Source: Torymus aiolomorphi (lineage: Eukaryota; Arthropoda; Insecta; Hymenoptera; Torymidae). From it: 64,000 nucleotides of DNA. Both the position numbers and the translations under genes were made by a program. Positions within the stretch are counted from its first letter, which is position 1; every line of letters starts with the position of its first letter. Below the pieces are notes generated by a model. The model saw only the letters and a list, made by a program, of their open reading frames with translations, did not search any database and had not been told where the DNA came from. This document shows, piece after piece, positions 9,803 through 23,605 of this stretch. The DNA is taken from assembly GCA_036365515.1 (NCBI GenBank), contig CM070874.1, forward strand, positions 62,329,583-62,393,582. Direction: 5' to 3'.

Positions 9803-12332
9803 ATATAAGCATCTATATTTAAAAAAAAATCACAACACAAGAGACTTCAAAAGATATTAAAGTTCTGCGTCCTCATTGATGATAAATCATTTTATGTACG
9901 TCAAGTGAATACACCCAGACCATTTACAAACGCAAAGAGCTCCTTACTCCTCTTTACACCGAAGATTTACATCTCTCTTTCCGAACTGCCGTCCGTATTC
10001 TTCGCGCACAAAAGCCACCTCGCTGGCCCATTTATTAAAACAAAATTCCACCGCGAAGCGACCATCGCAATAATCCCCCGCGCCGCCCTCATAAACAGAA
10101 TCCACCCATGCGCAGGGCGCTCACTCCAAAAAAAGCGCGCGGCCGAGAAAAAGAGAACACGCGGTCGTATTTATTAGCCACGAGCCCGACGTGTCAACTG
10201 TAAATTGCCAGGCGCGATGTAACGACCTCGTCTTCCTGCGACGCTTCTGCACGCGGGCCCGGGCCATATCCGTTTGTAGATTACAGCTACATCACGCAGC
10301 GCCCTGCCCATGAATTAAAACATAAATTTCAATCAAGCGCGCATGCGCCTTCTTTATCTCCGCGCGCGCGTGCGTTTTTGAACTTTTAACGCGCGGCCCG
10401 AGTGTGTGCGCGTATCTAAGGAGAGTTAGTGCGATGGGGCTGGCGCGGCGTTGGACGGAACGATATGAGGCCGTGGCGCGGTAATTTGGCCTGAGTTGCT
10501 GCGGTGTAAAGTGCGGAGAATTGATTTCCGAATGGGTTTGTTTGAAATTGTTGTCGAAGATATGTATGAGTGGTGAGCTGTATGTGGGACTTGTACGAGC
10601 CGGTTTTATTTATTTTGCTGGAGGAGCGTGTGTTGAGGGTATACGAGTTCTTAAATTTTCGAGTTTATGGAAACCTCGCGTATAAAGTTTTTATATTGAA
10701 TAGTAAGGGTGATAAGTTTTGAGTTTATTAAAAGTGCATATGTGAAATCTGAGTACATTATTTTCAATACTTATGTTAGTAAATATTTATGTGATGGTAT
10801 TGTAATTTATTATATTAAAAATTTTGTTTGTCTTTTGAATATATCATAAATTTATCAGATTTCAGCAGTAATGTAAAATAGATTACGTATTTCTTTTAGT
10901 AAAAGCAATTCTAATTCAACTTACGTGTATACGGGATACTTGGATTTCAAACTTAGATTGATTGTTGATCCCCTGAAAAGAGTTTAAACTGTAACGTTAG
11001 AAAGTAATTTAATTACTTTTAGATTTCACAAACAGCAAGCTTTAGGGATTATTTTTTTTTGTTTAGTTTGTTCTGCATTATCCATTAATGAAATGCATAG
11101 TTTACGAAACAATTTTTATAAATTTACCTTTTATGTCTCGATACTTTCATAACTCGGTTGTTTAAGCCAAAGATAAATGGACTTGATGTAATTTATGAAG
11201 GTGGCATTTTCTCAAAGAGTTAAATTAAGTCCCTGGACTTATCTAAAACTTTACGTGAAATACGCACTTATAAAGTATTTTCAATTAATAGCAACGACTG
11301 CGAGTATTTACAACCGAATAAATTCTCCTTTCCCCGTTAAACGCACTACCATAAGCGCTAATGCAACTCGGACCTTAAATCACAGTCGATTCCTGACTGA
11401 ATGAGAATTATATTAGCCTGAAATATATCGCTTTCCTAAGAACTTCCAACAACAAAGTCCATTACTACATTGATAAATAAGGCAAAACAAAAGTACCTTT
11501 AATTTCAAATGAAGAGCGTATCCATTCACTCGGAGATGTATAAATACGAGCGCAAGTGCACACAAGCGGTAAAACTGCTTTTCAACGTGTCAAAAGTCCA
11601 GATGCATGGAGACGTCGCGAATGAATGGTAATATTTATCGGCTCCGCGAGTATTATCTTTCTCTCTCCGGTGTACGGCAATTGCGCTGCATGCGAAATTT
11701 ATGCCGACGAACAACTACTTGCACTGCACACTGAGCCCATAAATTGTGTAAAAAAACTAAACAATAATTATTTTTCATTTTGTTATTTAGAAAATCTCAA
11801 CAATCGTATGTTAAGAGTAATAATTTGTAACATAAAAGAAAATTTTCTTCTGTTTTTGTAGAAATCCTTGAATTTCTTAATTGTATAACATTTAAATTAT
11901 AGAAAACACGCAAAATTATTATTCAAATTTAATAAAGTTATTCCTAAAAATGGAGTACACTAAATACCTTGAAATAATCAATCGCATTGCATCACTAAAA
12001 CCAAATCTCCCACACAATTTCCCGTAATCCATGCGCAGTTACTACACTGCGACGTTTGTATCCAAAATCGTCCGAGATTTCGGTAGGCCAGACAGACACG
12101 CCTATAACTCGCACGAAACGTCATCGATCAGATTCGCGACGTTTTGCGCTTTAGCTCGTAAATCGCCCGCATGAGAACTGTACTGAATATAATTTGTTTA
12201 CGGCGTGCGCGAACGCGCGAGTCCGATGAAGATTTATATCGCGCGCCGAGATTTTTCGACTCGGCGCTTTTTTCGCGCTCCCTTGCGCTCGGTGTGTCCG
12301 CGGAGTGGCGACGAGACGCGTGAGGGACAGCC

Positions 12333-12369
<37 letters not shown>

Positions 12370-12843
12370 GACAACGAGTGAAAAGGTTGATTCGGCGTTT
12401 TCTGCAGAGTGAGCGGGGGAAAAAATGCGGGACGTGTGATTGAAAGACTGGACTATTTCTTTTGCGCTGCAAGTGTTTTAATGAAGTGTTGTGCGGGATT
12501 TATCATGAATCCATTTATTTTGTACAGAAATTTATGCATAAATTGATGTGTATCTCTTTCTACTAGAAATTATTATAATAAATGATTAGATTTTATTTTG
12601 TACGAATTAACATCCATTTCAACATCTATGACACTCTCATTTTGATATAATTTAACATGTATAAATTGGACATTAACTGTTTTAAAAATATTAAAGAACT
12701 AAAAGTATAATTATTTATAATAAGCAGTAACCGTAAAAATGACTAACATAAATATTTTCATACCATATGTGTGTGTGTATCTTTAAAAATCTCAAGGAAG
12801 AACTAGAAAATATATTACTGCTTCTTATATATTTATAGACTTT
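9803..12843. other. Intergenic, CpG-rich 9900-10560 and 12020-12470, (GA)n
   Basis: No coding region is supportable. Bases 9900-10560 and 12020-12470 are rich in CpG (many GCGCGC and CGCGCG words), and a (GA)16 run lies at 12334-12366. Such islands in insects often mark regulatory or promoter DNA, but no TATA-initiator-ORF arrangement is visible. Bases 10560-12020 are AT-rich and featureless. A ~55-bp phrase at 11791-11845 (AATCGTATGTTAA, TAATTTGTAACATAAAAGA) recurs at 41606-41658. Confidence 0.5.
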
Positions 12844-12847
12844 TTAA

Positions 12848-14545
12848 CCCATTAATGCGCAAAACGCTAAATTTGGACATGAAACTTCGAGCCCACTATG
12901 CTGTTAGAAAAATAAATCCATTTTTGTTCAAAATCCTATATAAGGGGTTTTCGGGGATGCTCTTTCAGAATCTGGCACTTATTTTGTAAAAAAAAAATCA
13001 AAATCATTATTTTTTTTGCATTTAAAAAAAAAAGTCACGAATTTTTAATGTTCTTTTTTTTTTTAAATCAATTTTTACTAACGTGCTGCATTCAAATAAG
13101 CAAATTATTGCCAGAAATCGCGTCCTCGATGTCTGAGATTTTCAAAACCCTGGTTGAGAACTTTTTTTCCCCCTTAGTTTTTCCAAAATGGCGGTTTTTG
13201 TGAAACAGCATGACCTTAAACTTCATGATTTTTTTTTCTTGACAGCTTTGAACCTTACGAAAAAAAGTTATAGAAGAATTTTTTCAAAAATTTTTGAGCC
13301 GTTTTAGAATTTTTCAAAAATAGGCCATTTTGAAAAATTTGAAATTCACCCAAAAAGCTAATGCTTTTCAATAAAAAAATTATCAAAGTATTTTTCGGTT
13401 TGATAACAGTATAATCGTCACTTTGCCACTATACGTATATAATATGATACAGCGTTGCCCAGTTCCCACCACGAGGAGGTAGACGATAACAGAGAACCGT
13501 TTTTTTTGTTTTTTGTTTTTTTTTGTTTTTTTTTTTATTTTTTTATACCACTCTAACCTCAAAATCACAACTTTGATATGATTTTTCGGCGCTCGTGGTA
13601 TAAAATACCGTTCGAAACTAGTGCTTAAGTCGATTATTTAGCTGGTGTGACTTTTTTGCACTCGCTTCGCTCGTGCAAAAAGTCACACCAGCTAAATAAT
13701 CGACTTCCCCACCCGTGTCGAAATGTACTATTTTTTGTTTTTTTATTATTTTTTTATTTTTTTTTTCTTTTTAGAATGTTGTTTTCTATTTTGGGAATTT
13801 TTATATGAAGCATACAACGTTGTATAATTTGCAGTAATGAAATGACGATTATGCCCTGTCTTCAAACCATTGTAACTTTTTATCCATTACGTAATAAATA
13901 CTTTGATAATTTTTTTATTGAAAAGCATCAGCTTTACAAAAAAAAGTTATAGAACAAAAAGTGCTCAGAATCACCTAAAGAATATTTATAAATTTTTCCA
14001 GAAGTTTTTGCATGAATTTCAAATTTTTCAAAATGGCCTATTTTTGAAAAACTCTAAAACGGCTCAAAAATTTTTGAAAAAATTCACACATGTTTTTTGG
14101 ATGATTCTAAACATTTTTTGTTCTATAACTTTTTTTCGTAAGGTTCAAAGCTGCCAAGAAAAAAAATCACGAAGTTTAAGGTCATGCTGTTTCACAAAAA
14201 CCGCCATTTTGTGAAAACTAAGGGGGAAAAAAAGTTCTCAACCAGGGTTTTGAAAACCTCAGACATCGAGGACGCGATTTCTGGCAATAATTTGCTTATT
14301 TGAATGCAGCAACGTTAGTAAAAATTGATTTAAAAAAAAAACGTTAAAAATTCGTGACTTTTTTGTTTTAAATGCAAAAAAAAATAATGATTTTGATTTT
14401 TTTTTACAAAATAAGTGCCAGATTCTGAAAGAGCATCCCCGAAAACCCCTTATATAGGATTTTGAACAAAAATGGATTTATTTTTCTAACAGCACAGTGG
14501 GCTCGAAGTTTCATGTCCAAATTTAGCGTTTTGCGCATTAATGGG
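12848..14545. mobile_element. 1.7-kb foldback element with TTAA target duplication
   Basis: The two ends are CCCATTAATGCGCAAAACGC and its inverse, immediately flanked by TTAA at 12844-12847 and 14546-14549. Inverted arms run inwards for about 540 bp on the left (to about 13390) and 650 bp on the right (from about 13893), with high similarity, e.g. AAAATAAATCCATTTTTG and its complement. The centre is T-rich and holds the hairpin repeat at 13554-13728. The CCC end with TTAA duplication is the hallmark of piggyBac-like transposons (Kolobok also uses TTAA). It encodes no transposase, so it would depend on one supplied elsewhere. Confidence 0.85.
13554..13728 (+). repeat. Hairpin repeat family, member 3 (best preserved)
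   Basis: The stem is an almost perfect inverted repeat at 13627-13706: AAGTCGATTATTTAGCTGG and its complement, continuing through TGTGACTTTTT, around the loop CTCGCTTCGCTCG. The left flank has AACCTCAAAATCACAAC, GGCGCTCGTGGTATAAA and TTCGAAACTAGTGC. The right flank has CCGTGTCGAAATGTACTA. It sits in the centre of the TTAA foldback, between T-rich runs. Confidence 0.88.
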
Positions 14546-14549
14546 TTAA

Positions 14550-16836
14550 AATAACTAGCCAGTTCAAGCGCGCTGCGCATGCTCTTCCCTTCACCTTGTC
14601 TTATACAATTAATATTGAAATATTATGAATTTAACATTAATTTTATTTTTTAACATACACAAATTAATCCAATATTTTCTATTAAAACTTGGATTGTATT
14701 TATATTTATTTAAGTTTATTCCTAAAATATAAAAATTTCGAGGTTAGAAATTTAACCGTATTCAGACCAGTTTTCAGAGTCCTTCATTATTAACTACAGA
14801 CAAAATAATAATACTTTTTTGTTATACAATATTAAACTTTAAGTCATTAATACAATTTATAACTTATATCTTTAGTTTAAATATTTCATAATTTCAAATG
14901 ATATGGGTTTTATTTGGACGAATCAGTTAAGACCTTAAGCTAATAGCTAACGTCACTGCTGACCAATCACGGGTTCCATTTAAATAGACTTGACCAATCG
15001 CAAAGATTTTATTTCGGCTTCACATTCCCGTCATCATTCTTTCAATGTAATTTCAAATATAGAAATTCATGTATTACCTTACGTGGATTTATTGAAAAAA
15101 ACTTGTACTTGTCCTTATTTAAATGTTGAATAATCTTAAGAAAGAGAGAGATACAGAGGAGGGAAAAATGAAAAGGCAGAGCGTGGGATTCAACTGACTT
15201 TTTAAATCACGATAAATCATTGGACGAGCTTTGCATCCAGCTACACATGTGTGCGTGCGCGCGCAGTCGCTTATTTATACTGAACAAGTTTCAATTCCCG
15301 AGCCGACATGTATCTTATATGATACTTGTTTCTTATTCTTTTGACGCGTGCGATGCAGGATAAGATATTATATTGCTTGAATTATGCTTCGACTTGAGCG
15401 AAAATTAGGTTGTATTTTTAAAACGAGTTGACGGCATGATTGATATAACGTCGGTGAAAAGAATGATCTCTTATTATTTTACGTTTAAGATACGCGTCGC
15501 TGGTACATGGAAGAAGTTATTAAAATAACTTGAAAACATAAATCATCCACAACGTTGATGTAATTAATTGCATAAAAGTATTTTATATAAACTTTTTATA
15601 AATTCTCAATTTTTACTATTACTTAGAAAACTTTATACCATTTGTTGTTGAAGTACGATACTTGGATATAGCTTTAGATACTTAATCCGACGCTTTGACA
15701 ATTGAGTCGAGATCCTCTTTTTAAACCTAAGAGCTTTTCATTAACCTTATACCCCTTTGTGCAACTACGTATTACAGCGTGCCACAATTGCAGTAGTCTC
15801 GACCCGTATATTCTTAAGCCAACAAAAGCCTTTTGAGCACTTTTAATCCTGGTATCTTTGCAATTGATTGCACTTTTATTATTGTAAAATAACACTTTTC
15901 AGCTAAATGAAAAATAGAAATGAAATATAATATATTTGTTGCAAAAATCACATTTTTTGGAATTACATTTGTATTTAACAATGTTATCAATTATTGATGA
16001 AATACAGAATAATTATTATTTATAATAATATAAAACGAAAAAAAGATTAAATATAACATTTTTACAGCTGGAAATTGGATGTATATATATGATGTAATGA
16101 TGAAGGAACAGGAATCTTATAAATTAACATCTATTGCGTTACATGCGTAACATCTTTCGTATCATATTAATTATGAAGTTGAAATAACCCAATATATCTA
16201 TATGTATAGCCAGTTCTAAAATTAAACTCGCTCTATTTGACCTAGTTCATCAAAATTTGATTCAACGCATTATATGATGAGTGCACTCACAATTAATGAA
16301 ATGTTCATGTAGATTTCACTATACTGTTAGAACAATATTCTAATCCATTTGTCATACTCATTAATATAATTTCTACCACTCTAACACCAAAGAACAAGGT
16401 TTTATTTTATTCCTGTAAATGATAAAAGAAGAAAACTAAAAAAAAATAATATATAGAAGACGGTGGAAGAACCACGTCCTTTAACCCTTCAACAACTTTA
16501 AATTCACATCAAATAGCGATTACTTCAAGCATCGTAGAAAAATATTTGCGTTCTCAGCGAAATTCAATTGCTTGCGCAAGCGGTCGAGGGGTCGGTTTTT
16601 AATTGAAATCACAAATCGATATACGGCAATCGGCAATAATTGTCGGCTCATCATTACGCGCGGCGGCAAATTTCGCAAATCGTTTTCCGCGTGTGATTAA
16701 TCGCTCGTCGAAAGTGGAACGCTGCAGGCAGGCCTCGCGCCGGAAGTGAATTGCCCGCGCGCGCGCGCGTTTATTAGGAGGACCAGTGCGCGACGGCGTT
16801 TGATTAATTATCGGCGCCAATTGTCTCCTGCCCGCC

Positions 16837-16932
<96 letters not shown>

Positions 16933-17604
16933 TTTAACTACACACACACGCGCGCGTGCGCGCGCACACATGCGCACCCAGCGTGTATAAACGCTTCGAT
17001 TCGCTGGCGCAGTCGTTAATTTACATCCGAATCGCCTGTTTATAATACGCTGAATTCGCGCGGGATAATCGAGGCGCTTTTGTGGCAGCGCGTTGGCGCG
17101 CTCGCTCGCACTTGTGCGTGTAAAAGTATATATATCCTCGGGGTTAGGTGCAGTACGCGTGCACGCGTTCGCGGTCGCGGGTATAATTAATCGTGGGGTA
17201 AAATTATAACGAATGCGCAGCGCGACTCGTGGATGACGGTAATTGGCTGGCTCGTTATTGAGGCCTTATTATTATAACGCAATTCCAGCTGATTTGATTG
17301 TTGCTGCACCAGGCTCTCTACCTCTGTTGTCGCAAAAGTTGATTCGCGTTAGATATTTCGACGAATATTCACGCGTCACGGCACGCGTGCTCGTGCGTGC
17401 ATTGTGTTATTTTAGAAGATACCGATGGTTTAATTACGACCGCTGATATGTATACCGTTTCGACTCGTTGTTCTTACTGCTATTACCTTTGCAAATACAG
17501 CAGGCAATGGAAACTTCATAATTAAATGAAGGGAATCGTTATTATTCTTGATGAATATGTAAAATACTATTTGTTTACTTTTGAAGCAATGTCTATTCAT
17601 GTAT
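14550..17604. other. Intergenic, CpG-rich patch with 88-bp (CT)n at 16842-16929
   Basis: No gene is supportable. Bases 14550-16560 are AT-rich without clear repeats. Bases 16590-17450 are CpG-rich and contain a pure (CT)44 tract (16842-16929) followed by CACACACACGCGCGCGTGCG. Open frames through the CT tract are only Leu-Ser or Glu-Arg repeats and are not genes. A GAGA-type regulatory role is possible but unproven. Confidence 0.5.
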
Positions 17605-19863
17605 ATAATATAATAATATAATAATATAAAGGTTTATTTGCAAAAAGTAAATACAAAAAGAAAGCGCTTATATACATATATATACAACAGTATTTCGGTT
17701 ACATAGTTCTCACAGGGAAGCGAAATGATTATTGCAGTCCAGATTGTCGCATAATAAATATTCAAATATCACAGGATCGCACGATTATCGCATTATACAT
17801 TCAAACTATCACAGAATAATTCAAAAGATCACAGAATCGCATCGTCAATCCGCATAAACAGAAAAAACAAAAAGATATATTCGTATAGAATAAATTCAGA
17901 GTGATTAATCTTATTTGCTGGCCATCACAGTAGTCAAATCACAGTTTATGGTTTTTGTACATCACAGGTGTACACGTCAGTAGGACAGTCTTTCATTAGA
18001 TTACAGAAACATACATGTGTTTACGCAACGCAGATTTAAATTTCGCGAGAAACGGTAGATTGCTGATGTCTGAGGGAAGCGCATTTCAAAGGCGTGCACC
18101 CTGACTCGTGAAAAATTTTAGACCTACGTCGGTTCGCGACTCTGAGATTGAGATTTCCCTCGGCGCCCTTTCCGAAGTCCTGGACTGGTTCTTTTCGAAA
18201 AGCTCCGTAAGGTACGGTGGTTGCCTCATACAGTAAGCTTTATAGATTTGAACCATTGCAAAATAGGTTCTTTTTCTCTCAATATCTAGCCAGTCCAGTT
18301 TCTTCCTGCAGGGAGTTATATGCTCGCGCTTTGTAACACCACAGACATACGTCACACATGCATTTTGTAACTTTTGTAGTCTTTTGTAAAGTTTATCAGT
18401 CACGTCAAGATATACTACAGAGCAATAATCAAGGTGAGAGATGACAAGAGCACTTGCCATCCGCTTACGCAACGCCTCGATGGTGCATGAACTGAATGAT
18501 CTGAGTCCATAAAGGGCTCTATTAACCTTTCGGTTAACCGCAGCCAATTGCGGCTTCCATGTAAGCTTCAAGTCCATAACAACACCGATGTTAGTTACTG
18601 TTTCAACGAAGGGGACGAAAATGTTATCCTGTACCTCAATTAAATCCTGGCAAATTAAATCTCTGCAACCAATCAATATTATATTCCGAACCAAAAATAA
18701 TAGCTTTATTTTTACCAGTATTAAGGTGAAGGGCATTATCGAAAGCCCTAGTCGATACAGCACATGCAATAGCTGACAAGCGATTAATGCCTTCACGAGA
18801 ATTATCTCTGGTCACTTGCGTGTAGGTGTGCAAGTCGTCTGCGTGTAGTAAGTGCACAACACCATCAGATAAAATACCCTTTTGACCCTTAAAATGAGAC
18901 ATTACATCTTTAAGATCATTAATATAGAGACTGAACAGGAGGGGCCCCAGAACGGAGCCCTGTGAGATGTCAAGGTTGGTTGTAAGAGCCAAGCCGATTC
19001 GCCTTCAGAATTAGTAACCATCCGCTGATTACGCCCTGTGATATAAGACTTGACCCACAAAACTACGAATCTAGAGAAACCCATCCTGATTAACTTCCTA
19101 AGTAGTTTAGAGGGGGAGATAGTGCCAAATGCCTTACTGAAATCAAATAGCAATAAGATGGTGAGATATTGTTTTTCATGGCCAATGCGAATCCAAATGT
19201 CTTCAGTCAGTCTCAGTAGTACTGTTTGCGTCGAGTGATGTTGCCTGAAACCAGTTTAATGTGGGTCCAAAATTTTCTTTGAGGCTAAGTACTCACAAAT
19301 CTGGTCATGGACTAACTTTTCCAGAACTTTCGAAAGAAAGTTCAGAAGGGCAATGGGACGAAAGCGGCAGATGGAATTGCCGTTTTTTTGAATGGCACGA
19401 AGTGGACTTTCTTCCATACAGGAAAGATTCCATTAGAGACAGAGAAGAGTTAAATAAAACGGCCATATGATGTCCAGTGACCGGCAAGAATTTTGCAATG
19501 ACACTTTGGGAAATACCGTCCTCCCCCTTTGCCTGTGACGAGAAGGGAGCAACGGCTAGGACCACTTCTGAGAAAGTGACTTCTCGAAAAGTGAAGTCAT
19601 TATCACTAGCCACCGACAAAATGTCGTCCAAATCGGCCTCAGGCTCGGTCGGTGAAACGGAAACTCCAGCAAAGTGCATGTTCAACTCATCTGGTGTAAA
19701 ACCGTGCAGCTGTTCATTGGCTTTTTTAGTGATACCCAGTCTACGAAGTTTTCCCCATGCATCTTTGTTATTTACGAGACCATCAAAAAGCATGTTTTGG
19801 ACAAACTGCTGGCTGGTTTTTTCTGTACGTACGTTGCTCCGATGCTGTAAATTCCGAACATGA
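17605..19863 (-). pseudogene. Degenerate non-LTR retrotransposon (jockey/CR1-like RT)
   Basis: Minus-strand pieces in shifted frames line up as one LINE ORF2. Bases 19863-19305 give the linker before RT (LRRLGITKKANEQLHG, KGEDGISQSVIAKFLP). Bases 19153-18902 give the LLFDFSKAF-like palm motif (here MLFDFSKAFGTI). Bases 18992-18636 give QGSVLGPLLFSLYINDL and HADD, where an active enzyme has YADD. Bases 18796-18086 give the thumb and tail (ALYGLRSF, HLDYCSVVYLDV, TYFAMVQIYKAY). A TGA at 18086 replaces a tryptophan codon before the last ~30 residues (stop at 17996). No endonuclease domain is present, so it is 5'-truncated. The 3' end is a short (TAA/TAT)n tail near 17605-17635, as in CR1/I-like elements. 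It is inactive. Confidence 0.88.
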
Positions 19864-20915
19864 GCTATTCAGAACACACGAGGGATTTCTTTCGAAAAAA
19901 AATATCCGAAAAATTTGCGTCTATAAAAATTGAAAACAGATTGCATAAAATTATTAAGATTCTTTTTACTAGAAGAATTAAATTCCGAAAAATGTAAAAC
20001 ATTTATTCCTAAATGATATTTAGCTCATTTTTCGACGTTGTAGCTTTTCTAAATCACTACATTTTCTACAATTTAATCGTTAGGCAGAAATGACATTTGA
20101 AAAATTGATATCACATACCATATAAAAATAATTTAACAAAAATATTATGGCTTTCTTGCCAAATTTTTTCGAATTTTTATGTATTATACATTTTTAAACA
20201 TTCGGAAAATTTATCCTTCTATCATAAAATATTCGAATTTATGTTTTTACCTTTCTGAGAAAATACCCATCTAATATTTTACCATTCTGATAAAATATCT
20301 CCCCCCCCCCCCCCCCCCATTACAATAAAAGTATTATAAAATGATTTTTTATATACATAGCCTTTTAAATGTTTAAGTACAAATATTTTCAGTAATATAA
20401 GCTATTTCCAATGATTTTTTAATAAAATTAAAATGGGTCAGCTGAAAATAAAAATATATGAGGAATAGTTTATAATAATTATATATGATTTTGTTTTAAA
20501 AAACTTAATTTTGATTCTTTTCCATGAAAATTATAAATGCTATTCTAATTTTAGAGAATCCAAATGCCTAAAATAATTCAAAACGTATAACTTTTTGCGT
20601 TACTAGTAGTAAAAAGTAAAATGATTATGTTTAGTCAGTAAAGCTTTACACAAATCTATAAATAAAGGAAATAATGTTTTTAAAAAATGATTTTATTAAT
20701 TTCACTTTAATATCAGCATAAAACCTTATTTACTTCCGAAGTATAATCGAACTGTTCAGAAAGTAATACCAATCTCTCATTATAGATAAATTTTCCGCCA
20801 ACAAACGAGGCAAATCAAACAAAAAGTCTTCTTTACAATGGCGCCCAGAGCACTGATTAAAAACTAATAACTTCGTAATCGCGCGGCCGCGCTGACCTAC
20901 TGGTGGTCTCCCTTT

Positions 20916-20988
<73 letters not shown>

Positions 20989-21227
20989 GGCCTGATGGGG
21001 ACTTTCATTAACCGGGGCTTTAACAATCCACTTACCTGAGCATAATGCTGCCGTGGAAAAGCTGAACATCGCGCTCGCGCCAATAATTGGGTATAGGCGA
21101 GTTATTACGAGTTCGGCAATAATAACGCAGGCGCGCGTGTGCACAATTGCGCTGACGTTTCGCACACGTAATTGATTTACGCGCGCGGAAACGTATTATG
21201 CGACCGAGAAAGAGGAACAGAGAGGGA

Positions 21228-21287
<60 letters not shown>

Positions 21288-22017
21288 CGTATGGAAAATG
21301 ATGCTCTGGGCTATACGCGCGATCAATGACTTCTATATGGCGTCGCCTGGTGTATAGTTACATGCAGATGGATTCATTAATGACGTATAGTCTGTGATTT
21401 TTCTGTTGTCTTTTATTTATGACTTGCGTGCATATGCTATACGATTCTGCAAATAAATCGTTGTAGGAGTGCAATTTCGATTACGCAAGCATAGAGAATC
21501 GTGTCATTTTTATTCTCTTGATTGTCTTCGAGCATAAATTGATGGTCTTTGATTTTTTTTCTATTCTCAATGCATATGCATGTATTGCGAATGCTTTCCT
21601 AGCAGAAATAATACATATTTATTTTAAATGACTCTAATGACAGCCTTGTTTAAATTAAGAAAATATGAAGCTAATGGCTATACTGTCAATATACTCTATG
21701 ATGTTATTTTTTCTCTACTATTCTCAGTCCTACTCTATATATATATACTACTGTAATATCTATATTATTCTGCGCCAAACCATATAGTAACTGACCATAT
21801 TAAACTTAGCTATTCTGACAGTTACAAAGCAATAATATTGATTAAGATATCCTTCGTTCATAGTATCTGATGATCGTGTAACAGTAAAGTTGATGATATT
21901 AACTATTACAATATCAATATTCTACTGTAAGATATTGAAATTGTTCCACCGAAAATGATAAAGTAACCTTCACGATGATAACCTAACCTTTATAATACAT
22001 AAAGAAATCTATCTTTC
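19864..22017. other. Intergenic with C18 run and two facing microsatellites
   Basis: No gene is supportable. There is a run of 18 C at 20301-20318. Two opposed tracts, (TC)n at 20919-20984 and (AG)n at 21234-21283, flank about 250 bp of CG-rich sequence, so the pair could fold on itself. The frames that read through them are Glu-Arg repeats. The remainder is AT-rich. Confidence 0.5.
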
Positions 22018-23348
22018 AATGCATATATATGCTTATCATTTTATGTAATCTCAAAGATCGCATTGTTCTATATTCAACGTATGGTCCTCACTTCAACAAA
22101 TTGCTGTACACGATGATAAAGACTTCTGATAACAATTCTTATATTCCATTAATTATAATAGTAAAAGTAATAAGATGAAATTGTGTACCATTCACACCTA
22201 AATACCTGTAAAAAGTTACTTACTCCTCAACACCAGCTCAACACCAAACAATCCACCTATTAACTATACGCATCAACTCAATGCAAAGTGAAATATTTCA
22301 TCGAAGCAATCAGCGCGACAACGAATTAATGAAGTGCTTCTCGAGCTGCAATCCTTCCCTCGTCCCTCACTTTCCCTTCTCGCCCTGTTAAACCTTCGCC
22401 CAGCTGATGGGCAATACCGCGGCTGCATCCGGTGGAACGACACCGGAAAAGCGCGCGCGAGCGTGCGCTCGTCGAATTCGGTTTTCTCCGTGGGCTTCCT
22501 GGCGGCGAACCGATTATCCAGCTGAGTCGAGGACTCTGCGCGACTGCTCACGCCTAATGCGCGCTGGAAAAAAATGGCATCGCGCGCCGCCTCGTGCGTT
22601 GTTGTAGCAACAAAAGCAACGGGAGAACATTGACGAAACGAGCGATTACTTACCTTCTTGTGAGTATAATCGGGTCGGTGCCAAGTCGATTGTCACGAGG
22701 TCGTGGTCTTCATCGGGGTATTGGGCTTTGGGTAATACAATAGTTAAGTTTCGCCATGGTTAAGTCGTTTCATAATTAGCGCTATTAGTATAGTGGAATA
22801 CCCTTATTAAAGATTGTGGATTATATGTAATTAAATAATTTTCCATCATTTCCGTTTTAAAAACTTTTATGATTCCTGATAAAATTTACATTACAGCGGA
22901 ACAAGATAACTGTTTCGGGACAAGACAATAAGCGGCGACTTTTAATTTTAATTATTTAATACAGCGTTTAGTTTTCCTTAGATATATAATTCCAGTTTTT
23001 TCAATACAAACGAAAACGTTCTTAATGACGGCAGAACAAGTAATCAATAATTCTCTTTTTCGCTTTAATTCTAAGCAGCTTCGTAGCCTACTTAGTAACG
23101 CATTTCAATATTATTTACAACGTTTTCTAATAATTTACTTTGTAATATTCCCCTTTTTTGCCGAACACCCACGGGTTTCCCTCTACGTTTACCGTATCAC
23201 TGTGCTTTTATCGACAAAGTCGGCGGAAGGTTATGATGTATCCTCGAAAATCAACGTCAACTGCTAAAGGGGGAATTACAATTAACATTGCTATATTATT
23301 TTTTAAAAATCTGCTGCAGTACAAAGCTGTTTAAAGATAGAATTGAAA

Positions 23349-23349
<1 letters not shown>

Positions 23350-23427
<78 letters not shown>
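23350..23427. repeat. (AT)n microsatellite
   Basis: About 39 AT dinucleotides lie about 180 bases beyond the stop codon of the first SDR gene. The tract is absent from the second block. Confidence 0.97.
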
Positions 23428-23430
<3 letters not shown>

Positions 23431-23605
23431 GCTGTAATTTAGGAACATATGAGAGATAATATTTTATTGTAAATTGTTTTGTTTAATTGAAATTTTGGAA
23501 ATAATAACTGAAGCTCTAAAATCATTTGTTGAAAAGTATAAAGAATTTCGTAAAGATATAAAAACGTGTAATAATCAACTTAAAAAACTATGTGTTAATT
23601 ATTTT

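Noticed and set aside
13903..14214. 103-residue frame
   Set aside because: It lies wholly within one arm of the TTAA foldback and its mirror arm is not open; Phe/Lys-rich composition reflects AT bias.
16746..16937. Open frame reading into a long Leu-Ser run
   Set aside because: It is only the translation of the (CT)n microsatellite; the same applies to Glu-Arg frames at 20730-21083, 21172-21357, 26903-27210 and 52698-53060.
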